Below are positions 8,406 through 16,681 of a DNA stretch of 64,000 nucleotides, piece by piece. The stretch's first letter is position 1, and every line of letters starts with the position of its first letter. Position numbers and translations under genes: made by a program. Source of the stretch: Gaiellasilicea sp963802765. Lineage in GTDB: Bacteria; Actinomycetota; Thermoleophilia; Gaiellales; Gaiellaceae. Where the stretch lies: NCBI GenBank assembly GCA_963802765.1, contig CAWDJZ010000007.1, positions 62,001 through 126,000 of the forward strand, given 5' to 3'. The notes under the pieces are model-generated. The model was not told where the DNA came from. It did not search any database and saw only the letters and a list, made by a program, of their open reading frames with translations.

Positions 8406-9239
8406 GTGAGCGCCGTCGAGGCGGAGGCCGGGCGCATCCGCTCGTACGTCGACTACTACCTGACGCGGGGCCGCACGCAGATCCAGACGAACTTCCAGTA
8501 CCGCGTCGCCTCGTACATGTGGATGATCGGGATGCTCGCCGAGCCGATCGTCTACCTCGTCGTCTGGACGACGATCGCCGAGCAGCAGGGCGGCGCCGTG
8601 CAGGGGATCACGACCGGCGAGTTCGCGGCGTACTACATCGTCTGGACGCTCGTCCGGAACATGAACATCGTCTTCACGCCGTACGGGTGGGAATGGCGGA
8701 TCCGGGAGGGCGAGCTGTCGGCGGCGCTGCTGCGGCCGCTGCATCCGCTCCACGACGACATCGCCGGGTTCGCCGGCTGGAAGGTCGTGACGATCGTGTT
8801 CTGGCTGCCGATCGCGGCGGCGTTGTGGGTCGCGTTCGATCCGGTGATCGACCCGACGCTGCTGGAGGTCGGCGTCTTCTCGCTCGCGATCTGGGGGGCG
8901 TACCTGATCCGGACGATGTTCATGTCCACCCTCGGCATGGTGACCTTCTGGACGACGCGTGTGAGCGCGCTCTTCGAGCTTGCGATCGCGGTCGAGCTGC
9001 TGCTGTCCGGGCGGCTCGTGCCGCTGCCGCTGATGCCGGACTGGGCGGAGGACCTCGCGAACGTGCTGCCCTTCAAGTGGTCGTTCTACTTCCCGATCGA
9101 GGCGCTCGTCGGCGACCTCTCGCGGGAGGAGCTGCTGGGCGGCCTGGCGATGCAGGTGCTCTGGATCGTCGTCCTGACCGGGCTGACGCTCTTCGTCTGG
9201 CGCTTCGCAGTGCGCCGCTACTCGGCGGTGGGCAATTGA
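8406..9239 (+). CDS. ABC-2 type exporter, permease subunit 1
   Basis: A 277-residue integral membrane protein with about six hydrophobic segments (such as MWMIGMLAEPIVYLVVW and IVVLTGLTLFVWRFAV). It resembles COG4587-type permeases encoded next to COG4586 ATPases. It follows the ATPase after a 130-bp gap that holds two strong hairpins. Its TGA overlaps the TTG start of the second permease (TTGA), so the two are translationally coupled. The transported substrate cannot be told from sequence. Confidence 0.85.
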   Translation: MSAVEAEAGRIRSYVDYYLTRGRTQIQTNFQYRVASYMWMIGMLAEPIVYLVVWTTIAEQQGGAVQGITTGEFAAYYIVWTLVRNMNIVFTPYGWEWRIREGELSAALLRPLHPLHDDIAGFAGWKVVTIVFWLPIAAALWVAFDPVIDPTLLEVGVFSLAIWGAYLIRTMFMSTLGMVTFWTTRVSALFELAIAVELLLSGRLVPLPLMPDWAEDLANVLPFKWSFYFPIEALVGDLSREELLGGLAMQVLWIVVLTGLTLFVWRFAVRRYSAVGN

Positions 9240-10021
9240 GACCCTTCCAGCTCGGCTGGCTCTTCTTCCGGCTCGGCTCGCTGAACGAGCTCCAGTACCG
9301 CGCGAACTTCTTCATCCAGCTCCTGCAGTCGGCCGTCTCGGTCGTGACGGCGATCGTCGTGCTTGCGCTCGTCTACTCGCACACCGACGACCTGAACGGC
9401 TGGAGCGAGTCGGAGCTCCTCGTCGTGATGGGGATCCAGATCCTGCTCGGCGGCGTGATCCGCACCTCGATCCAGCCGAACATGCAGCGGCTGATGGAGG
9501 AGGTGCGTGACGGCAAGCTCGACTTCGCGCTGACGAAGCCGGAGGACTCCCAGGTGCTCGTCAGCGTGCGCGACGTGCGGATCTGGCGCGCCGTCGACGT
9601 CATCTCCGGCGGCGCGGTGCTCGCCTACGGCATCTCCGGGCTGGAACACGGCGTCGGTGCGGGCGACGCACTGCTCTTCCTCGGGCTGCTCGCGCTCGGC
9701 GCCGTCACGATCTACTGCTTCTGGCTCGTGATCGCGACGCTCGCGTTCTGGATCGTGGACGTGTGGCAGATCATGGAGCTCTTCGACGGCGTGTACCAGA
9801 CGGGCCGCTGGCCGGTCTCGATCTACCCGGGCTGGCTGCGCTTCGGCGTCACGTTCCTCGTGCCGATCGCGTTCGCGATCACCGTCCCGGCCGAGGCGGT
9901 CACGTCACGGCTCGATTGGTCGACCGTCGCGCTCGCGATCGTCTTCACCGCCGCCCTCTTCGCTTTCACTCGCTGGTGGTGGGGCTTCGGGCTGCGCCGC
10001 TACTCGGGCGCGTCGGCGTAG
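9236..10021 (+). CDS. ABC-2 type exporter, permease subunit 2
   Basis: A 261-residue membrane protein of the COG3694 type, with about six transmembrane segments and the phrase GWLFFRLGSLNELQYRANFF near the N-terminus. The start is TTG 9236, inside the stop of permease 1, which gives the expected N-terminus; the open frame upstream is only the antisense-like continuation over permease 1. The gene end overlaps the convergent SnoaL-like gene by 22 bp. Confidence 0.83.
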   Translation: MRPFQLGWLFFRLGSLNELQYRANFFIQLLQSAVSVVTAIVVLALVYSHTDDLNGWSESELLVVMGIQILLGGVIRTSIQPNMQRLMEEVRDGKLDFALTKPEDSQVLVSVRDVRIWRAVDVISGGAVLAYGISGLEHGVGAGDALLFLGLLALGAVTIYCFWLVIATLAFWIVDVWQIMELFDGVYQTGRWPVSIYPGWLRFGVTFLVPIAFAITVPAEAVTSRLDWSTVALAIVFTAALFAFTRWWWGFGLRRYSGASA

Positions 10022-10383
10022 CTCGTCGGCCGGCCGGGCGGCGCCTCCTCGCCCCCGACCGTGACCCAGTACTCGACGCCCTCGCGCAGCAGCCCGTCCT
10101 CCGCGCGCCAGAAGGCGGCCATCCGGAAGGTGTCGTCGGCGGCAACCACCTCGATCTCGGCGGCGGCGACCTCCTCGTCTCCGACCACGCGGAGGACCGT
10201 GAGGTCGCCCCACGGCTCCGGATACGCGCGCTGGAAGCCGACCACGCCCTCGCGGCCGTCCAGGCGCTCGCGCGTCGCGGGCATTGCGACGGTGGCGTCG
10301 TCGTGGAGGAACGTCGCCGCCGTCTCCCAGTCGCGGGCCTGGTATGCCTCGTACAGTCGTCGGACGAGCTCGACCGCGCTCAT
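10000..10383 (-). CDS. SnoaL-like / NTF2-fold protein
   Basis: A 127-residue protein of the NTF2-like superfamily. Seen: the helix-loop VELVRRLYEAYQARDWETAATFLHDDATV, then the RLDGREGVVGFQRAY helix and strands. Members are small isomerases, cyclases or ligand-binding proteins; no activity can be assigned. ATG 10383 overlaps the mutase stop (ATGA), so it is coupled to the mutase gene and might serve the same pathway. Confidence 0.75.
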   Translation of the reverse strand: MSAVELVRRLYEAYQARDWETAATFLHDDATVAMPATRERLDGREGVVGFQRAYPEPWGDLTVLRVVGDEEVAAAEIEVVAADDTFRMAAFWRAEDGLLREGVEYWVTVGGEEAPPGRPTSYADAPE

Positions 10384-11939
10384 GCGCGCGAGGCGTCGTA
10401 GGTGCCGAACTCGTCGCGGAGCGCGTTCGAGATCTCGCCGACCGTCACCCGGGCGCGAAGGGCCTCGCGCATCGGCGGCAGCAGGTTCTCGGGGCCCGCT
10501 GCGACCCGGCGGACTTCCGCGAGCGCGCGCTCCGCCTCCTCCGCGTTCCGCTCCCCGCGCACGCGCGCCGTCCGCTCGAGCTGGCGCCTCTCGATCTCGG
10601 GATCGAGCCGGTGCAGCTCCACCGCCTCCTCCTCGTGCTCCGAGAACCGGTTCACGCCCACGATGACGCGCTCGCCGGACTCGACCTGCTCGTTCCAGCG
10701 GAAGGCCGCCTCCTCGATCTCCCGCTGGACGAAGCCCTGTTCGATCGCTGCGACGGCGCCGCCGAGCTCGTCGATCCGCTCGATCAGCTCGCGCGCGCGC
10801 TCCTCGAGCTCGTCCGTGAGCGCTTCGATGAAGTAGGAGCCGCCGAGCGGGTCGGCGGTATCGGTCGCTCCCGCCTCGGCGGCGAGGATCTGCTGCGTGC
10901 GCAAAGCGATCCTGGCCGAGCGCTCGGTGGGGAGCGCGAGCGCCTCGTCGTAGGCGTTCGTGTGCAGGCTCTGCGCGCCGCCTGCGACCGCGGAGAGCGC
11001 CTGCACCGCGACGCGGACGATGTTGCTCTCGGGCTGCTGCGCGGTCAGCGTCGAGCCGCCGGTCTGCGCGTGGAAGCGGAGGGCGAGCGCCTTCGGGTTC
11101 GTGGCGCCGAAACGGTCGCGCATGATCGTCGCCCACAGCCGGCGCGCGGCGCGGAACTTCGCCACCTCCTGGAAGAAGTGGTTGTGCGCGTTGAAGAAGA
11201 AGGAGAGGCGCGCGCCGAACTCGTCGGGGGAGAGGCCCGCGGCGACCGCCGCCTCCGCGTAGGCGATCCCGTTCGCGAGCGTGAAGGCGAGCTCCTGCAC
11301 CGCGGTCGAGCCGGCCTCGCGGATGTGGTAGCCGGAGATCGAGATCGTGTTCCACTTCGGGATCCGCTCGGCCGCGTAGGCGAAGAGATCGGTGGTCAGC
11401 CGCATCGACGGCCGCGGCGGATAGATGTAGTTCCCGCGGGCGATGTATTCCTTGAGGATGTCGTTCTGGACGGTGCCGCGGAGAGCCGAGCCGGGGACGC
11501 CCTGCTCCTCGGCGACGAGCTCGTAGAGGAGGAGCAGGAGCGAGGCCGGCGCGTTGATCGTCATCGAGGTGGAGACCTCGCCGAGCGGGATCCCGTCGAG
11601 CAGCAGCCGCATGTCCTCGATCGAGTCGATCGCGACGCCGGTGCGGCCGACTTCGCCGAGCGCGTGCGGGTCGTCCGAGTCGTAGCCGAGCTGGGTGGGC
11701 AGGTCGAAGGCGACGGAGAGCCCCGTCTGTCCTCGCTCGAGCAGATAGCGGAAGCGCGCGTTCGTCTCCTCCGCAGAGCCGAAGCCGGCGTACTGCCGGA
11801 TCGTCCACGGCCGGCCGCGGTACATGTCCGGATACGGGCCGCGGGTGTAGGGGAACTCGCCGGGCTGCTCACCCTCCCCGTAGACCGGCTGGATCTCGAT
11901 CCCGGAGTCCGTCTCGCGCGCGTCTTCCGTGCGGGCCAC
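10380..11939 (-). CDS. Methylmalonyl-CoA mutase large-chain (catalytic domain only)
   Basis: A 519-residue acyl-CoA mutase TIM-barrel domain. Seen: TRGPYPDMYRGRPWTIRQYAGF near residue 35-55, with the tyrosine used for methylmalonyl-CoA; FDLPTQLGYDSDDP; RGTVQNDILKEYIARG; the substrate-binding PSMR; and HAQTGGSTLTAQQPESNI. The C-terminal B12-binding domain of full-length mutases is absent, so a separate small cobalamin-binding subunit is needed; none is in the window. It would interconvert methylmalonyl- or a related acyl-CoA with its linear isomer. TAGCAT lies 7 nt before GTG 11939. A GntR regulator is immediately upstream. Confidence 0.88.
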   Translation of the reverse strand: MARTEDARETDSGIEIQPVYGEGEQPGEFPYTRGPYPDMYRGRPWTIRQYAGFGSAEETNARFRYLLERGQTGLSVAFDLPTQLGYDSDDPHALGEVGRTGVAIDSIEDMRLLLDGIPLGEVSTSMTINAPASLLLLLYELVAEEQGVPGSALRGTVQNDILKEYIARGNYIYPPRPSMRLTTDLFAYAAERIPKWNTISISGYHIREAGSTAVQELAFTLANGIAYAEAAVAAGLSPDEFGARLSFFFNAHNHFFQEVAKFRAARRLWATIMRDRFGATNPKALALRFHAQTGGSTLTAQQPESNIVRVAVQALSAVAGGAQSLHTNAYDEALALPTERSARIALRTQQILAAEAGATDTADPLGGSYFIEALTDELEERARELIERIDELGGAVAAIEQGFVQREIEEAAFRWNEQVESGERVIVGVNRFSEHEEEAVELHRLDPEIERRQLERTARVRGERNAEEAERALAEVRRVAAGPENLLPPMREALRARVTVGEISNALRDEFGTYDASRA

Positions 11940-11949
11940 GACCCGGATG

Positions 11950-12624
11950 CTACGCGCAGCCCCGTCTACAGGACCCGCCGTTGCCCTCGATGGCCTCCAG
12001 CGCGATCCGGCGGCCGGTGGCGATGTGCGCGCGGATCGCGGCGCGGGCGGCCTCGAGGTCGCCGGCCTCGTACGCGTCGACGATCGCGCCGTGCTCGGTG
12101 GGCAGGTACGAGCCGCCCTCGAGCTTGCCGCCGCGGATCACCTGCATCATCAGGTTCACCGACAGGTCGCGATAGAAGCGCGAGAGCAGGGCGTTGCCCG
12201 CCAGGTCGACCTGGTATTCGTGGAAGGCGGCGTTGGCCGCGTCCCACTCGGCGTGCGAGACCGCCGCGACGGTCTCGCGGTGGAGCTCGCGGAACCGGTG
12301 CACCTCGTCGCGACCGACCCGCCCCACGGCTGTCTCGGCCGCCTGGAGCTCGAGCGCGAGCCGGACGTCGTAGCCCTCCGCGATCGTCGCCTCGGTCAGG
12401 GGTGTGACGTAGTAGCCCCGCCGCGACTTCACGTTCAGCAGGCCCTCGGCGACGAGCCGGGTCAGCGCGTGGTGCACCGGGCTGCGCGAGACGCCGAGAG
12501 AGGCGGCGAGCTCGTGCAGGCTCACCTTTTCGCCAGGCCCGAGCTCCCGGCGTACGAGCTGGAGCTTCAGGGTCTCGTAGACCCGGTCGTTCAGCGACGT
12601 CCGAGGCGGCGCGGTGACGGCCAC
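11950..12624 (-). CDS. GntR family regulator (FadR/FCD subfamily)
   Basis: A 224-residue transcription factor. Residues 1-75 form the GntR winged helix (LHELAASLGVSRSPVHHALTRLVAEGLL); the rest is an all-helical FCD effector domain with metal-ligand-like residues (FHEYQ, EHGAIVDAYEAGD, ARAAIRAHI). FCD regulators sense organic acids. It sits 10 bp upstream of the mutase gene on the same strand and is a good candidate to control it. GTG 12624 is chosen because TACGTA (12636-12631) precedes it by 6 nt; the longer frame adds a non-conserved leader. Confidence 0.88.
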   Translation of the reverse strand: MAVTAPPRTSLNDRVYETLKLQLVRRELGPGEKVSLHELAASLGVSRSPVHHALTRLVAEGLLNVKSRRGYYVTPLTEATIAEGYDVRLALELQAAETAVGRVGRDEVHRFRELHRETVAAVSHAEWDAANAAFHEYQVDLAGNALLSRFYRDLSVNLMMQVIRGGKLEGGSYLPTEHGAIVDAYEAGDLEAARAAIRAHIATGRRIALEAIEGNGGSCRRGCA

Positions 12625-12676
12625 GAGGGATACGTAACACGGCACTCCGGGATGAGGCAAGGTCGCATTGCACGGC

Positions 12677-12682
12677 TACGCT
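12677..12682 (+). promoter_or_regulatory. -10 box TACGCT, leaderless start of moaD-moaE gene
   Basis: TACGCT, 6 nt, then GTG at 12689. The identical box with the identical 6-nt gap precedes the 5' end of tRNA-Sec. Confidence 0.5.
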
Positions 12683-12688
12683 CCGAGC

Positions 12689-13327
12689 GTGCAAGTGCGG
12701 ATCAGACTCTTCGCCGGGCTGCGCGAGCAGGCCGGTACCGGCGCGCGCGAGGTCGAGCTCGCCGACGGCGCACGTGTGGGCGACGTCTGGCCCGCGCTCG
12801 GGCTCGGCGCCGAGCCGGCCGGCCTCCTCTACGCCGTGAACAAGCGCTACGCCGACGCGGACGCCACGCTCGAGGCGGGGGACGAGGTGGCGCTGATCCC
12901 GCCCGTCTCGGGCGGCGACTTCAAGCTGACCGCCGAGCCGCTCTCGCTCGACGCCGCCGTGCGCGAGGTGGCCCGCGACGAGGCCGGCGCGATCGCGACT
13001 TTCCTCGGCACGGTGCGCAACCGCTCGCGCGAGCGGGACGTCCTCTATCTCGAGTACGAGGCCTACGAGGGCATGGCGGAGGAGACGATGGCCGACCTCG
13101 CCCGCGAGCTCTCCGGCCGCCACCCGCTCGCCGCCGTTGCGATCCACCACCGGGTCGGCCGGGTCGAGATCGGCGAGCCGAGCGTCGTGATCGCGATCTC
13201 GTCGCCGCACCGGACCGCTGCGCTGACAGCGTGCCGGGAGGCGATCGACACCCTGAAGCAGACCGTGCCGCTCTGGAAGAAAGAGGTGTACGAGGGCGGC
13301 GAAGAGTGGATCGGCCAGGGGTCATGA
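12689..13327 (+). CDS. Fused molybdopterin synthase, MoaD-MoaE
   Basis: A 212-residue fusion. Residues 1-77 are MoaD, a ubiquitin-like sulfur carrier, ending in SGG at about 75-77; residues 80-212 are MoaE (GAIATFLGTVRNRSR, YLEYEAYEGMAE, HRVGRVEIGEPSVVI, KKEVYEGGEEW with catalytic lysines). The pair converts precursor Z (cPMP) to molybdopterin. MoaD must expose a free C-terminal GG for sulfur loading, so this fusion should need cleavage after GG, as described for mycobacterial MoaX. No other moa genes are in the window, but two MOSC-domain proteins are. Confidence 0.92.
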   Translation: MQVRIRLFAGLREQAGTGAREVELADGARVGDVWPALGLGAEPAGLLYAVNKRYADADATLEAGDEVALIPPVSGGDFKLTAEPLSLDAAVREVARDEAGAIATFLGTVRNRSRERDVLYLEYEAYEGMAEETMADLARELSGRHPLAAVAIHHRVGRVEIGEPSVVIAISSPHRTAALTACREAIDTLKQTVPLWKKEVYEGGEEWIGQGS

Positions 13328-13340
13328 GTACCCTGGTCGC

Positions 13341-14246
13341 GTGAGCTTCGGTCCTCCCCCCCCCCCCTACGCCCCCCGCGAGCTCGACAGACGCGCGAGC
13401 TACGACCCCTACTCGCCCCGCGAAGTCGAGGAGCCCCGCGAGGTCGAGCCGGACTACCAGTACTCCCCGGTCAAGAAGCCGCTTACGTTCGGCGACGTCC
13501 TGCGCAAGCTGTGGGCGCCGATCGCCGCCGTCATCTTCGCGATCTGGAAGCTGAAGTTCATCTTCGTCGCGATCTTCAAGTTCAAGCTCTTCACGGTCGC
13601 GGGGTCGATGCTCGTCTCGATCGGGGCGTATGCGCTCCTGTGGGGCTGGAAGTTCGCGGTCGGGTTCACCCTGCTGCTGCTCGTCCACGAGCTTGGGCAC
13701 GTGATCGAGGCGAAGCGGCAGGGGCTGCCCGTCTCGGCGCCGATGTTCATCCCCTTCCTCGGTGCGCTGATCGTGCTCAAGGAGCTGCCGGACAATGCGT
13801 GGAACGAGGCCAAGGTCGCGATCGCGGGGCCGATCGTCGGCGGGCTCGGCGCAGCGGCGGTCTGGTGGCTCGGCGAGGCGGCCGGGTCCGACCTGCTGAT
13901 CGCGATCGCCTTCACGGGCTTCTTCCTCAATCTCTTCAACCTCGCTCCGATCTCGCCGCTCGACGGCGGCCGGATCGTCGCGGCCATCCACCCGGCGCTC
14001 TGGGTCGTCGGACTGGTCTTGCTGCTCGTGCTCACGATCGCGGCGCCGAACCCGATCCTGATCCTGATCCTCGTGCTCGGCGGGCTCGAGTCCTGGCGCC
14101 GCTGGCAGCATCGGCACGCCCCGCAGGCCGAGGCGTACTACCGCGTCACGCCGACCCAGCGCTGGGTGACGGGGATTTCGTACATCGTGCTCGCGGCGCT
14201 CTTGACGCTCGGGATGAGCGCGACGTTCGTCGAGCGCGACATCTAG
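13341..14246 (+). CDS. Site-2 protease family (M50) membrane metalloprotease
   Basis: A 301-residue membrane protein. Seen: a proline-rich cytosolic N-terminus, the zinc motif HELGH at about residue 118, NLAPISPLDGG (third ligand Asp) at about residue 200, and at least six hydrophobic segments. Such proteases cut membrane proteins within the bilayer. Twelve consecutive C (13356-13367) occur in codons 6-9, which could slip. TACCCT precedes GTG 13341 by 6 nt. Its TAG overlaps the GTG of the next gene (TAGTG). Confidence 0.9.
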   Translation: MSFGPPPPPYAPRELDRRASYDPYSPREVEEPREVEPDYQYSPVKKPLTFGDVLRKLWAPIAAVIFAIWKLKFIFVAIFKFKLFTVAGSMLVSIGAYALLWGWKFAVGFTLLLLVHELGHVIEAKRQGLPVSAPMFIPFLGALIVLKELPDNAWNEAKVAIAGPIVGGLGAAAVWWLGEAAGSDLLIAIAFTGFFLNLFNLAPISPLDGGRIVAAIHPALWVVGLVLLLVLTIAAPNPILILILVLGGLESWRRWQHRHAPQAEAYYRVTPTQRWVTGISYIVLAALLTLGMSATFVERDI

Positions 14247-14956
14247 TGGCTGCCACCGACGACCGGCGCATACTCGAGCGGGCCCACGAGGATCTGCAGA
14301 ACGACGTCGCGATCATCGCGAGCGAGTTCCTCGGCGGCTTCCAGAAGGTGCTCGAGATCGACCGGCCGGCCGTCTCGATCTTCGGCTCGGCCCGGGTCGG
14401 GGAGGACAGCGAGCCGTACCGGCTGGCGCGCGAGGCTGGGCGGCGCTTCGCCGAGACCGGGTTCGCGGTCGTCACCGGCGGCGGGCCGGGCGTCATGGAA
14501 GCCGCGAACCGCGGCTGCAAGGAGGGCGGCGGGCTCTCGGTCGGCTTCAACATCACGCTCCCGCACGAGCAGGGGCTGAATCCCTACTGCGACGTCGAGA
14601 TGACGTTCAAGCACTTCTACGCGCGCAAGACGATGTTCGTGAAGGCGGCGGAGGGATTCGTCATCTTCCCAGGTGGGTTCGGCACCCTCGACGAGCTGTT
14701 CGAGTCGCTGACCCTGATCCAGACGGGCAAGGTGCTCAACTTCCCCGTCGTCCTCGTCGGCTCGGACTTCTGGGCAGAGCTGCTCGAGTGGGTGCGCGAG
14801 GAGGCGCTCGCGGATGGGATGATCTCCCCCGAGGACGTCGAGATGCTGCACGTCACGGACGACCCCGCCGAGGCGGTGCGGCTGGTCGTCGAGGGGTACG
14901 AGGAGCGGAATGAGGCGGCATCGCCCGCCGAGCCGCGCAAGGCCGACGCGCAGTAG
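14246..14956 (+). CDS. LOG family protein (TIGR00730 Rossmann fold)
   Basis: A 236-residue protein of the LOG/lysine-decarboxylase-like family. Seen: VVTGGGPGVMEAANRG and IFPGGFGTLDELFE, the two diagnostic motifs that bind the nucleotide phosphate and ribose. Characterised members release free bases from nucleoside 5'-monophosphates (cytokinin-type phosphoribohydrolases). An N-terminal extension of about 40 residues precedes the core. GTG 14246 shares the G of the protease stop TAG, so the two are coupled. Confidence 0.88.
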   Translation: MAATDDRRILERAHEDLQNDVAIIASEFLGGFQKVLEIDRPAVSIFGSARVGEDSEPYRLAREAGRRFAETGFAVVTGGGPGVMEAANRGCKEGGGLSVGFNITLPHEQGLNPYCDVEMTFKHFYARKTMFVKAAEGFVIFPGGFGTLDELFESLTLIQTGKVLNFPVVLVGSDFWAELLEWVREEALADGMISPEDVEMLHVTDDPAEAVRLVVEGYEERNEAASPAEPRKADAQ

Positions 14957-14959
14957 GCG

Positions 14960-16631
14960 CTAGACGCGCGGCAAGACGAAGTACGGGCCGGGGATCGAGC
15001 GGCCGGGGCCGTAGATCCGTGTCGGGCCGACCGCGATGTAGGCGCTCGTGAAGGAGTCGCTCCGCTTCAGCGTGCCCCGCTCGTAGATCTTGCGGAAGAC
15101 GGTGACGTCGAAGCCCTGCTGGTTCGAGCCGGCGACGGTCCGCACCGAGCCGGGCGGCGCGTACGGGTCGAGCGCGTAGGTCGTCTTGGGCTGGCGCGGG
15201 TTCACCTGCGGCCCCGTCGACGAGACGACTCGGCGCTGCGGGTCGGTGCCGAAGAAGCTGAAGGTGAGCGTCGCGTCGGTGTAGCTCGTCTTGATCAGGA
15301 TCCCGGTCTTCAGGTCGTTCCGGAAGGAGAAGTCGGGCCCGCCCCACGAGACGGTCGCGTCGCGGCCCATCGGGTAGTGCGAGATGTAGAAGCTGTGGTT
15401 GTACCGCTCCAGGATCGGCAGGCCGAGCTCGAAGGCGTTGTTGAAGAGCGTCGTCGCCGTCTGGCACACGCCGCCGCCGATCGCCGGCAGCAGCAGCGAG
15501 CCGACGATCATCTGACCCTCGCGGAAGCCGCGCTCGACCGTGCGCGGCCCGACCGAGTCGTTGAACGAGAAGGTGTCGCCGGGCTTGATGATCGTCCCGT
15601 CGACGTAGTCGGCCATCAGGTGGACGTTGTGGATCCGGTTCGACGAGGACGTGCCCATGTCGGTCGTGAAGGAGGAGATCTGCTCGCGGATCCCGAGCTT
15701 CTGCGCCTCGGCCGTCGTCAGGTCGGCGCGCATCTGCTTCAGCTTCAGGTTGGCCCGTTTGATCGAGGACGTCGCGGCGCCCAGGACCGAGTCGGCGACC
15801 CAGGCGGCGTCGACCGCGAGGCCCGGCCTGGACGGCACGATGCGCACGCTCTGCCCCTCGACCAAGAAGCGCGCGTTCACGGCCTGCGTGCGCCAGCGGT
15901 CGAGCGTGGGCTCGACGGCCTTCGCGATCCGCTTGCGGTCGAAGAAGACCTCGAAACCGTCCTCGGCGGCGTGGAAGCGGACGAGCCGGGCGAGCCGGCT
16001 CGGCGAGAGCGAGCCGACGTCTTCGCCTTTGAAGGCGAGCGTCACCGGGTGTGAGGCGAGCTCGCGCCCCTCGGCGAGCGCAGCCTCTGCCGCGGCTGTC
16101 GTCAGCTTCGGCTCGATGTGGCGGAGCGGCGCCACGAGCGTGCGGTCGCCGCGGAGCACGGCCCGCTCGAGCGCGGCTACGAAGGCCGGCTCGTCGATGC
16201 GATCTCCGGGCTTCGAAGGGATGACGCGCTCAATCGACACCTGCGCGCGCCGCGGGTCGGGCAGCTCCACTTCGAGCTTCGTCAGCGAGCGCGCGGATCG
16301 GGCCCGTCCGAACGAGCACCGGATCGACCGGCAACGCCGGCGGCGAGGGATCGGCGAGCGCACGCACGCGAGTGCGGAACGAGTCGTGGCCACGCTCGCG
16401 CGCCGCGAGCGCCGTGGCTGCCTGGTCGATACGGAGGACCTGGCGCGGCTCGACGTTGTAGAAGTCGTCGCCGACGCGCACCTCGATCGGCTTCGCAAGC
16501 GCAACCTCACGGACGGCGACACCAGGAAGCGGGCGCTCCCAGTAGACGGCGTCGCGTACGGCGACCGCCGCCGCTCCTGCGCCCGCGAGGCCCGCCAGGG
16601 TCGCGGCGGCGATGACCCCGAGTCGTCTCAC
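14960..16631 (-). CDS. VanW family cell-wall protein, one frameshift
   Basis: A membrane-anchored protein of about 556 residues. Seen: an N-terminal membrane segment (GVIAAATLAGLAGAGAAAVAV); YoaR-type domains in the middle; and a C-terminal VanW domain (NRIHNVHLMADYVDGTIIKPGDTFSFND, IGGGVCQTATTLFNNAF, ISHYPMGRDATVSW). VanW proteins occur in Gram-positive cell-wall loci; function is unproven. The frame breaks near 16300 inside GGGCCC, and removing one base joins VRALADPSPPALPVDPVLVRT to SLTKLEVELPDP. TACTTT lies 6 nt before GTG 16631. It is divergent from selA. Confidence 0.8.
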
Positions 16632-16637
16632 ACGGGC

Positions 16638-16674
16638 AAAGTACCTGCTCCGGCGGCCAAACCGCCCGTACACT
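16638..16674. promoter_or_regulatory. Divergent leaderless promoters of VanW gene and selA
   Basis: TACTTT on the minus strand (16643-16638) lies 6 nt before GTG 16631, and TACACT on the plus strand (16669-16674) lies 7 nt before GTG 16682. Both starts are served from a 50-bp gap with no Shine-Dalgarno sequence. Confidence 0.5.
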
Positions 16675-16681
16675 CGTCCCC

